Source: Dugong dugon
Lineage: Eukaryota > Chordata > Mammalia > Sirenia > Dugongidae
Assembly (NCBI GenBank): GCA_030035585.1
Contig: CM057466.1
Coordinates: 114,109,182-114,173,181, forward strand
Direction: 5' to 3'
DNA length: 64,000 nucleotides
The notes under the pieces are model-generated. The model was not told where the DNA came from. It saw only the letters and a list, made by a program, of their open reading frames with translations, and searched no databases. Every line of letters begins with the position of its first letter. The first letter of the stretch is position 1. The translations under genes were made by a program, and so were the position numbers. Below, piece by piece: positions 55,190 through 64,000 of this stretch.

Positions 55190-55520
55190 AGCAGAGCAAG
55201 CAGAGGGGACTGCCCAGAAGTGACTAGAGAGGTAGGGTATGGCATCAATGATGGCATCATCCTGGTCTTTCAAGAACTGGGGAGCAGTTAACTGTGCTGA
55301 TGCTGCGGACACATAAGAGGTGTGGGATGGAGATATTGTCCATCGTGATTAGCAACATGGAAGTCACTGGTGGAAACTGGAAGAGGTGTGGGGCAGTGGT
55401 TGCGGCAGAAGCTGTGTTCTGGGTATTAAACAGTGCATGCTAGGTGAGAAAATGCAGGGATGAGTATATAACCACTTTTGAGACGTTTATTGTGAAATGA
55501 AGTGAGAAACTGGATGGCAG
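55190..55520 (+). repeat. Ancient purine-rich repeat, family uncertain
   Basis: 'TGACTAGAGAGGTAGGG', 'GATTAGCAACATGGAAGTCA', 'CTGGTGGAAACTGGAAGAGG' and 'TGGGGCAGTGGTTGCGGCAG' belong to the same old repeat class as 9.3 kb and 47.2 kb. Confidence 0.4.
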
Positions 55521-57554
55521 CTATGGAGGAGCGCGTTTTTTTTGTTTTTTGTTTTTTTTTCCTAGAGAAAGTTCTTTTGGAGTTTGAGTTAATTTTTAAG
55601 AGCCGTTAAGAAGAATTCAGGGTTGTTCTCAGGCTCAGAAGACACTGGGAATCTCATTGAAACCACAGGCTCCTGGGATGCACAGGCATGAGAACCACAG
55701 CAGAGGTTAGAAGGGTTGTTCTTAGGCTAAGTGGAGACGCTTCCTTTCCATTATGCCGTGGGGAAAAGTGAAAGGAAGGATTCTGGGGCTGTCACTGGAA
55801 TGTAAGACTGTTCATGTCCCACAGCTGCATCTTCTAAATGACAGCAGATCATTTTGTGAAACGAGAAACAAGTAGAGAGAGTCAAATGTTTGAGGAGAAT
55901 TGAGAAGTTTTAAAGGAGTGGTAGTGGGTGAGGTGATAATAAAACCACAAGTACCTAGCGAATCTCTCCTAGAAAGACAGTGCCTTCCGGCGAACTGTTT
56001 GCCTTTTCTTAAATATTCAGGAATCATCAACCCATTAATTATCCAGGTATCACACATGGAGGTTAAATATCTTACTGTGATATTGTGGGCACTAAATAAT
56101 GGATTGCTGCCTTAAAGTGCCCTCATTGTATAGTGCTTTTCAGTAGACAATATATACAGTAGTGTCTGATGCTGTCTGATGTTTAACCATAGGCGTTTCT
56201 CCTGGGTAAGAAGTAAGCAAACCCTCTGTATTTGCACAGACAGCCCACATGTACGATCTGCGATGCTAAAATTTGATCCTCTAACACCTGGAAAGTTATC
56301 TTTCACAATCAGCTACATGTATCCGATTTTGATCAAAGTTCAAGATTTGTGGTCAGGTGAGCAGACCCTGACCCACCCCAAACGGGGACAAAGAGAGAAT
56401 GCACTTTGTATTTTTGTATTTTTCGCTTGGCGGAAACAGTGTGTGCTGTTTGACCTTTTATTTTATTCTGAGGCAAGCCTTTCCAGGTCTCTGGAGAGAA
56501 GCATTATCTAATCAAACGCCCCTCAGAATCCGAGCTGTCCTTGGGAACGTTGATTCACACCAAACAGAGCAGACTCAGAGGGGGCTCAGCAAGGCCGAGT
56601 GGAGCAGGTGATGGTCAAGGCTAGGTTTACCCTCCTTGGGATCCGTGCAAACTGCATTGTGCGCTTTGTCTCCCTTCAGTGGGAGGGCGTGAGCGCCAGG
56701 TGAAGGTCAGGGAGGAGGTCGTGGGTGACTGCAGTCGGGCCCTTCCGTCACCCTGCCTTTCAATCTCCTACCCCTGGATAGAGATCTTCAGCTCTTAGCC
56801 CCACTGGTCTCCTCGCCTCACAATCAACTGACAAGCACAAGTAATTTCCTGCTGTGATCCCTTCAGCGATATCCTGAAAAGAGAAGAAAATAAAAAAGGG
56901 GGGAAACCTGCGACAAACAAAAATATCCCTTCAGTGCCCTGTCTAAGCAGAGAGTAGAAACTGTAGATAATACATGTTAAGTGCTCTCAGTTACCACTCC
57001 CTTCAACCTGGAAATTATTTATTTATTCTTTCTAATCCCTGGAAGCATTCCCTCCCCCACACTGCACAGGTATGAGCTATGACAGCTTTTCACCATGACT
57101 GTTATTGCAGAGAGCAAAAAATGAGCTTATGTTCTCCCTTTATTCAACTAGGAAACCTCTAGCTCTTTAGTTATTATATTACATATACTGAAGGGAACTG
57201 GATGAATTAGTAAAAGGATATTCTCTGCAATGGAGCTTTGTGCTTATAGGCTGGACTTGGGGCTACTCATTTCTTTTCCATTAAATAAACTATAGTACAG
57301 TTAGTTAGGATTTTGAGAGTATGAAATCAGAAGAAACATTTACTGCTTTCCACCTTCCTGTTGTTAATTAAGGACAGTTGACGGCGGAGATAGGGGGAGC
57401 GGTAGCCTCAATATGTCAGCTGTGGGTTTATTTAGGAAGGGTGGACAATATAAGAAAGATTATTTTGCCTTGGACTCTCTCTAACATAAGGTTATTTTCT
57501 AAAGTGGCAAATGGCAAATTCAGGATAATTACTGAGAGCACTACCTCTGAATAT
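55521..57554. other. Repeat-poor unique stretch
   Basis: No SINE, LINE or LTR recognised for about 2 kb. A TAAT- and TTATT-rich part at about 56040-56180 and 56940-57260 resembles conserved non-coding DNA, but less strongly than 17-19 kb. Open frames at 55812-56611 overlap on both strands without domains. Confidence 0.45.
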
Positions 57555-57685
57555 TCTCCAGTGTCCCAGTGAGGTGGGTATCATTATTCCTATTTCAGAG
57601 ATGATTAAACTGAGGCTTAGTGAGGTTAGGGAAAGTGCAGCGGTCACACTAAGTTGCTCGTCTACTGTATCTGCTGCAGGTATTT
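57555..57685 (+). repeat. MIR element
   Basis: 'GTGGGTATCATTATTCCTAT', 'TTCAGAGATGATTAAACTGA' and 'GGCTTAGTGAGGTTAGGG' are the MIR core in order. Confidence 0.8.
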
Positions 57686-58050
57686 CATTTACGCCTGATT
57701 CCATTAAGGTCGAACTCTCTTACATCGTTAGTGTGCTTGGGAAGTTCACCCCCAGTCTGCAGTACTGGCTATTTCAAGGCTGTTTTCAGTATAACAGGGG
57801 CATTTCATCATCCTGTCCCTCCAACTACCACCACCAAAATACCAAAGAAATGAAAAAGTGAAAGAATACGTCCACAGTGGGGGAAATTTATGTCAGGAGC
57901 ATGACAAGTCAGAATGATGCCTGGAACTGGAGCCCTTTCAGTAACTTGCTCCCCAAGGTAAATAAATAAATAAATTACTTTCCTAAGACTACGGTCCTAT
58001 TTGCTGTTTTCTTGCCTTGTTTGCTGCAGCACATCTGTCTACGTAGTTGT
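57686..58050. other. Unique stretch with (AAAT)n at 57960-57976
   Basis: No gene or named repeat recognised. Confidence 0.5.
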
Positions 58051-58062
58051 AAGCCTCTATAA

Positions 58063-58219
58063 CGAGCCGTGGTGGCACAGAGGTTAAGAGCTCAGGCTGC
58101 TAACCAAAAGGTCAGCAGTTCAGATCCACCAGTCGCTCCTTGGAAACCCTATGGGGCAGTTCTGCTCTGTCCTGTAGGGTCACTATGAGTTAGAACTGAC
58201 TCCACGGCAACGGGTTTGG
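58063..58219 (+). mobile_element. AfroSINE, short form, first of a same-site pair
   Basis: Head 'GAGCCGTGGTGGCACAGAGG' and 'GGCTGCTAACCAAAAGGTCA', B box 'CAGTTCAGATCC', body 'TATGGGGCAGTTCTGCTCTG', tail 'CACTATGAGTTAGAACTGAC' ending ACGGCAACGGGTTTGG. Target copies AAGCCTCTATAA (58051-58062) and AAGCCTCTGTAA (58220-58231) flank it. Confidence 0.94.
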
Positions 58220-58232
58220 AAGCCTCTGTAAA

Positions 58233-58532
58233 GGGGATTGGTCGTTCAGTGGTAGGATTCTTGCCTTCCATGTGAAAGACCTGGGTTTAATTCCCAGCCA
58301 GAATGCCTCAAGCACAACCACTGCCTGTCTGTCTATAGAGGCTTGTGGGTTGCTAAGGTGTTCAATAGGTTTCAGCAGAGCTTCCAGACTAAGAGTAGGA
58401 AGAAAGGCCTGGCAATCTACAGCCACAAAAATTAGCCAGTGAAAACCCTGTGGATCACATCAGTCTGATCCCATTGTGCAAAGGATCACCATGAGTCAGA
58501 GGCCCACTCAATGGCAGTTAGCAACAACAAAC
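58233..58532 (+). mobile_element. SINE with tRNA-Gly head and RTE-derived body
   Basis: The head (58233-58300) aligns with tRNA-Gly: A box TGGTCGTTCAGTGG, anticodon loop CTTCCAT (TCC in the anticodon position) and B box GGTTTAATTCC, ending CCCAGCCA. The body (about 58341-58455) matches the RTE 5' UTR ('TTTCAGCAGAGCTTCCAGAC', 'AATTAGCCAGTGAAAACC') and the tail matches the RTE 3' end with CAACAACAA. At 300 bp it is the longest SINE here. A third target copy follows at 58533-58544. Confidence 0.93.
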
Positions 58533-58544
58533 AGCCTCTGTAAA

Positions 58545-59184
58545 CATTTTTTACACACAGAAGAAAACAACAACCATATATTGTATAGCTGGATAGGGCA
58601 TCGGAGGTAAAAGTAACAGCTACGATAAAACAGATCAAAATCAACGGAAGTAAGAGGAAAGGATAAGGACCTTTAACAATGTGCCAGAAGAAAAAGGAAA
58701 TTTTAATAAGCAAGGAGGGTGAAATCAATGTCACGTCTTAAATGACTGACATCCTAAAAATGTTCTTAAAACTTGTCTTTTGTATGAAAAAATAAGGCTA
58801 AGTATGGGAGATAATAAAGACTTTGTACACATATTTATAAAGATTGATAATTCCCAGGATCAAGAATATATACATAGATCACCAAAGGATGTTCAATACT
58901 AGAAGAATATAGCTATATATAGATGTCCATAATAACTTGCTGAAATTCCTGGAAGTAGATTAATACACTATTTTCTGGTATAATCAGCCTCCTGGGGGAA
59001 TGAGTAAGTAAGTCATTTTTGCAAACCAATACCTAGCGAAGTGGGAATTCAGTGAGCACCAACATATATACAGGACTGAAGTGGGTGCACACATCTGTAT
59101 ACATCTGTATAGGTTAAGGTGCTTGAAGGATTAGAGACATTTTGTTGATTAACACGATAAGGGAATTTGATTTTCACAAACCAT
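58545..59184. other. Unique non-coding stretch
   Basis: No gene or named repeat recognised. A small tandem ACATCTGTAT duplication lies near 59093-59112. Confidence 0.5.
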
Positions 59185-59387
59185 TTTTGTTGTTGTTGTG
59201 TGCTGTCATGTCAATTTCAACTCATACTGATCTATATGACAGAGGAGAACTGACCCATAGGGTTTCTTAGGCTATAATCTAGGGAGCAGACCACTAGATC
59301 TTTCTTCTGCAGAACTGCTGGTGGGTTCCAACAGCCAACCTTTCAGTTAGCAGCTGTGTGCTTTAATCGTTGTGCCACCAAAGTTCC
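59185..59387 (-). mobile_element. AfroSINE, full-length, minus strand
   Basis: Minus-strand head 'GGAACTTTGGTGGCACAACG', body 'GCAGAAGAAAGATCTAGTGG', tail 'AGTATGAGTTGAAATTGACA' and (CAA)n. A short TTTCACA flanks both sides, so the TSD is only weakly visible. Confidence 0.9.
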
Positions 59388-59744
59388 TTTCACAGGGCAG
59401 AAATAATACTATTTAAGACTCTATACATATCTCAGATAATCAAGTTGTTATTATCTGCCAGATTTATAATCAAATACAATAGGTCTTACTTTTCATCTGC
59501 TTAAGCGCCTCGTGCAACCAGGCACAGAATCATCTTTGCAACGTGTGTTATGGGATACAGATTGTAGGATCCCTTGCACTGAAGAAAATTAGAACACAAT
59601 TGAATAAAGTTAGAGCTGGTGTCAAAATTCTGCTTTTGGTTGCTGAAAATGTAAGTCTGTTTCCACGTAGAACTCATTAAATGGTTCTTGGAATTAGAAC
59701 ATTAAACTCAGTTATATTAATAGATTAGTAGAAATTGTAAGTGG
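59388..59744. other. Unique non-coding stretch
   Basis: Nothing recognised. Confidence 0.5.
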
Positions 59745-59885
59745 GAATTGTCTTAGAAGACAATTGGTTCCCAACCATCCATTCTGCACAAGTGAGAAAA
59801 TTGAAGCCCAAATTATTGAATAAGTTCTCAAGACCAAAAAACCAGTCAGTGGGATCGGAACTCAAGTCTGTCTCTTAAATCAGAG
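59745..59885 (+). repeat. MIR element
   Basis: 'CACAAGTGAGAAAATTGAAG', 'GTTCTCAAGACCAAAAAACC' and 'CAGTGGGATCGGAACTCAAG' match a diverged MIR in order. Confidence 0.55.
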
Positions 59886-61689
59886 TAAAAGTTGCAGCAG
59901 CTCCTACCATCCAGTTTCAAAAAGTGGTTTGATGTGTTGGTTGTCTCAGTTGGACCATCTGGTTGTTTACACAGAGACAGAGGTAGATATTCTTTGGATG
60001 TTTTAGAGTAGAGAAGGGGGCCCAGAAAGCAAATTATAGTATCGTAACAAGTAAATGAGGAAGGGCAAGTTTGCAAGTAAATTCAGCTCCTAAAATAGAA
60101 TTGAGGTTTGGCTAAGCAGTGGCTTTTTGTTCTTCTTTTTTTTTAATGGGTCCACTACGGTCTCCTGAACCTGTCTGTGCTGTCTTTCTTTTTGCCTTCA
60201 TAAACTAATCAAAAATCTTCTCTTCTTTCTAACTAAACCTGCAACCTGACTGACAGTTCCTAAAGAACTCAAGAAGTTCTTTTGTTGAAACTATGTTGGG
60301 GGTTGTGAATATGAATAAAGAAATTGTACATAAGTAAAAATAGGGTCATTGATATTTCTCAGGAGGACGGGGTGGTATTTCTGCCAGTGGTGCCTGATTA
60401 GTGCACTTCATTGTTACACGGTTATTAACTTAGATGAAATCAATATATTCACCAAGACCCAAGGGTTTTCTTGGACATTGTTCCTTGAAGCACCATTGTG
60501 TTTATATCAGGGTGAAGGGGAGCATCTTCTAATGTAACATTCAGCCATGATAGATCAAATTACCTTTTATTTAAAAAATCAAAATTTCCCTTTTGGACGT
60601 TTAGTGAATGACAGGCTTGACCTTTACCAGTTTGCTTTCTGGTTCATTGTGCTCAGGACCCTGCTGGCAACGCAAAGGATATTTCCTTTTTGCTCTCACA
60701 ACCTAATCTGACCTCTCTACTAGAAAGTTGAGACAATGCAAGTTCAGAAGGCTTCTTTGTGCAATCTAGAATTCAGAATCCTCCCTGAACTCTATTCATG
60801 TGTATGAGACCTAACAGGGATGCACCTTATTAGTTGCACCTGGATTTATCATGGATTTTAAAATCCTCACCACGCAAAAATTTTATCATCAAATCACTGG
60901 AAATACCAAAAGCATCACAATTCTAATTTTTATAATTTGACAGAAGGCCTCATTTTCTTATTTTATTTGCTGTTTGTTTATTTTTACCTTGAAACTTCTT
61001 CTTCTTTTTTTTTTTTTTAATAACATTCTAACTCTAGTTTTTGATCATGGTACTCAGAAGCATGAAAACTCATTATTACATATTTTCAATCTTGGTGTTA
61101 AGATGTATTTATTTCTACGAGGACAGGGAATCCAAACTTCATTTCACACAAGTGTTACTTTGCTTTCCCCACATGCTCATTTTTTTTTTTTTTTCCACTG
61201 AGGTTGCAGTAGGTGTCATTGAGATACCAATTTGTTAGGGCTGTTTTCCCACAGGACCAGGTTTTTTTTTTGGCTCGATTATAAAGAAACTCTTATAAAA
61301 AGCTTTTGATTGAGGAAAATCTGAGGACATTATCATTTTGCATACAAATTGAGAATGGTATGCAATGATATATATTTTCAATCTCGGATGAGCTATAATC
61401 AACACAGTATGTACTTCCTTTCAACAGTGCTGCATATGACAGGCTCCTATGTAAATTTGTTGACACTGTAAATGGTAAATGGCAACAAATTCCAAATAAA
61501 GTCAGCCAGATAAGCAAGAGTAAGAGATACAGCACACATAAATCTAACGGTGGTTATTGTGAGGTCTTGGATGTCGGAGTTTTAGTGACTCATAAACAGA
61601 CATCTGCTCTGGTTTCCTTCCTGCCTAAATAAAAGGAGTGAGGATAGGATATGTCACCTTGTCAATTTACCATAAAATATTGGACAGAG
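59886..61689. other. Repeat-poor unique stretch with T runs
   Basis: Poly-T runs at about 61005-61018 and 61182-61195 do not border a recognisable element. No gene or RNA seen. Confidence 0.5.
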
Positions 61690-61850
61690 GGAAGCTATTC
61701 GGGGTCATTTAATCCCGCCCTAATCTTACAGATGAAGACACGAAGGTTCAGAATGGGGATATGACTCGTCTAGGACTACCGCTAGTTAAAAATGGGTCTG
61801 GGACCAAAGTAGCTCTGATGATTCTTAATCCGCTGTTTGTTCCACAATCC
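61690..61850 (+). repeat. MIR element
   Basis: 'TTTAATCCCGCCCTAATCTT', 'ACAGATGAAGACACGAAGGT', 'ATGACTCGTCTAGGACTACC' and 'GATGATTCTTAATCCGCTG' correspond to the MIR core and 3' part. Confidence 0.65.
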
Positions 61851-63534
61851 CAATACACTCTTGGTTTAGAAGTATAAAAATGCAATATAACAAAGCAAAA
61901 TATGGAAACGCCATTTGTAATACTATGCTTTACTTTAACATATGGAAATTTTTTTTGTTTTTTAGAGCATAGGCTTATGTTTGTTTTATTAATGCACAAT
62001 GTTTATTAACTCATGAGATTTACTTTGCTTCAGTTTTCGGGTTGCAGTTTTCTTTGGGCCCATAACTATCAGAGGAGATTTGTCAACTCCTTTGGGGAAT
62101 GGTAAGGTGAACAGGCATGTGGATATACAATTTCAAAGGCCTTAAAACATACAAACACAGAATGGATAAAAATCTCCTAGAAATGTCAATATAACTCAAT
62201 TAAAAAAACTACATTTGAAGAAGTATTCTCCTATGAGGCTCCGAATTGGTAAAATAAGACTTTCCATGCCCACACAGATTGACACAGTCTTGCTTTGTAG
62301 GTGTATGTGGCCTGATTTTTCAAATTATTCTTCTCAGAGGTTGGGTGATGGAAGATGGACATTTGCTCTAGAAACCCAGATGCCATGTTAGGAGGAAGAC
62401 CGTGCTTCCTGTGGAGACACTTGCCTGGAGAGGAACTGGCAGCCAGCGCTACCTTGGCAGCCATGCTAGCCAACTACCATTGAGCCACCGAGCTAGTGCT
62501 TCACAAAGCAGAGATGAGCTTTCCCCAGTGAGCCTCACCCATTCTACTTTTTATGGTCATTAACATGCCCAAGTTATGCTTCTAGTCCTATTTTCATGGC
62601 TAAAATATCAAGCATAGAAATGCGAATGATTTTTATCTTCAAACTTTTTATACAAATAATGGAAGAATTATTTTTTAACATAAAATTTACTTTAGGACCA
62701 ACTAGAAAGAAAAGTAAAAATTGAAACATTTGCAATTTTTTTTGAAAGCAATAGTCATTGCTTGTCTTTAATTATACAATATACCTATATAGATTCATTT
62801 ATACAAAGAAAATTATACAATATGATTCTTAGATTCCACATGATGAATAACTTAATTCTAGTCAGGAATTACGGTGTAATTTTAACCTGAGTCAATCGAT
62901 ATTTTCATAATACATAATATCATGAGCTAGTTTGTATATTCTCATCAAATTCCAAATTTTTATTGTCTCCTTCTTAAAACCTTTTCTTGATTTATAAAGT
63001 CTGTAGAGGAAGTTTTCCATGTCTTAAGACCATTTTAACCCATCATAATTGTATTTAAAATTCTACATGAACTCTATGTCTCAACTATTTTTCAGTGTGC
63101 ACTCACAAGGAGAAAATTGCAGGGGTTTGAAGTATTGTTGTAAGCCTGGTAGCTTGCTATTGTTCCAATTGTTTGTACCCTATAGACTTTACTTTTCTAA
63201 ACAACAGTTCTTAAAATGTGGCTGTTTTCCCATGTCTGTAGATATTATTCTCTCCCATATAATGAATGGGAGAAAAAACGGTAGGATGTGAGGAAACCAT
63301 GAGAGTTGTGCTTTTCCACACTGCTGGCTGGGCAAAAGGAAAATAATATATGGGTTACAGATAAAATCTGGACAACTCCTTATGCCATGTTGCTCCTTGA
63401 CCATCTTAATATATCACGGCATTCCTAACAGATTTGAGTTATGCCCCTTATAATGCTAACCAAATACTAAATAGGTCCATTATTCAACCGATATGAAAGG
63501 CAATGAAAATTATGAGTGTGGAATTCCAAAATTC
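61851..63534. other. Repeat-poor unique stretch
   Basis: Mostly AT-rich. A GC-richer patch at 62390-62490 gives an 80-codon minus frame starting MASMAAKVALAASSSPGKC, which I cannot match to a family and do not call a gene. Confidence 0.5.
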
Positions 63535-63660
63535 ATTCAATCATTCATTCATTTGTTCAATAAGTATTTATTAAGCACTACTGTTATCAAGTATATTCTA
63601 AGCATTCAGGGTGTATAGTGAATAGACTGTAAGTTTCCTGTCTTCATGGACTTACATTCT
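63535..63660 (+). repeat. Old LINE 3' fragment (L1M/L2 type)
   Basis: 'CATTCAATCATTCATTCATT', 'CAATAAGTATTTATTAAGCA', 'CTAAGCATTCAGGGTGTATA' and 'CATGGACTTACATTCTCTTA' give the complete order of the old LINE 3' motif. This is the clearest copy in the window. Confidence 0.65.
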
Positions 63661-64000
63661 CTTAATTTTAATGGTGTCTTAGTCTTCAGAAGTCGTGTGT
63701 GGGAGAGGTATGTTATATTTGAATAGGAGTTCTAGAGTCTGTTCCATTACTATGTTTTTCCTAATTAATATAAGTCTTCTTTCAGCTATCTTTACCATTC
63801 CTTCAATTCCCTCATGTGCAGGGTGGTAGGTTTAATAAAATAATTTCTGTTAATATATTTTAAGGTTCACAGATTGTTTTTTGCTTCTGTGAGTTTGATA
63901 TCCCCCTACCTTCTAACTTGCATCAGGGAGATTTGTTTTAATAATAATTAAACTAGCTTTTAAAAACTTAACTTGCAAATATGAATTATGGCTAATGCAT
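63661..64000. other. Unique AT-rich stretch
   Basis: Nothing recognised. Confidence 0.5.

Noticed and set aside
58233..58300. Free-standing tRNA-Gly gene
   Set aside because: The tRNA-like sequence continues straight into RTE-derived sequence, has mutated stems and is flanked by a SINE target duplication, so it is a SINE head.
62231..62473. 80-codon minus-strand frame starting MASMAAKVALAASSSPGKC
   Set aside because: Looks superficially protein-like but matches no family I know, and the rest of the frame is not maintained.

Overview
This window looks like nuclear DNA from a placental mammal of the Afrotheria, most probably an elephant. The evidence is the repeat content. About twenty tRNA-headed SINEs of the AfroSINE type share a 3' tail (a 'TATGAGTC..AA..GACTC' block followed by CAA/CAAC repeats) with an RTE-clade (BovB-like) LINE. 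That LINE is itself present in many copies. There are also an Afrotherian-type L1 3' UTR, old mammalian L1, MIR and L2-like fragments, and a MaLR-type solo LTR. I find no intact protein-coding gene, no RNA gene and no convincing exon. Open frames of 60-136 codons are either pieces of LINE ORFs or chance frames in unique sequence. The window reads as intergenic or deep intronic DNA.

Layout. 1-13 kb: mostly unique AT-rich sequence with an L1 3' end, a 71-bp RTE insert with a perfect target-site duplication (TSD), several AfroSINEs and old LTR-like pieces. 13-16 kb: a reverse L1 interrupted by an RTE fragment, an internally deleted RTE, and an AT-rich palindrome. 16-20.9 kb: repeat-poor, with a 17.1-18.96 kb block that has the look of a conserved developmental regulatory element and a 79-bp minisatellite at 20.47 kb. 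23.6-27.75 kb: a near full-length decayed RTE plus two truncated RTE tails, all on the minus strand. 28.6-32 kb: a SINE cluster and an L1 ORF2 fragment. 32.8-35.05 kb: another RTE, lacking its 3' end. 36-42 kb: SINEs, including two inserted one after the other at one target site, and LTR-like repeats. 42.1-42.6 kb: a solo LTR with 5-bp TSD. 43.5-45.2 kb: L1 pieces and a rearranged RTE deletion derivative. 48.0-50.74 kb: an RTE bounded by a 14-bp TSD, with about 0.5 kb deleted internally. 51.1-55.2 kb: an old reverse L1 with two RTE inserts and a stray 39-bp RTE patch. 55.2-64 kb: largely unique, with a second same-site SINE pair at 58.05-58.54 kb and MIR pieces.

How the parts relate. The RTE encodes an APE-type endonuclease and a reverse transcriptase. 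All copies here are broken by stops, frameshifts or deletions. The AfroSINEs and the internally deleted RTEs share the RTE 3' end, so the inference is that they were copied by the RTE machinery. The most interesting structures are (a) two places where two SINEs used the same target, leaving three copies of it; (b) a small non-autonomous RTE type whose 5' UTR is fused to its 3' tail at the same junction in two separate copies; and (c) a SINE with a tRNA-Gly head whose body comes from both ends of the RTE. None of these can be called new to science without a Repbase/Dfam search.
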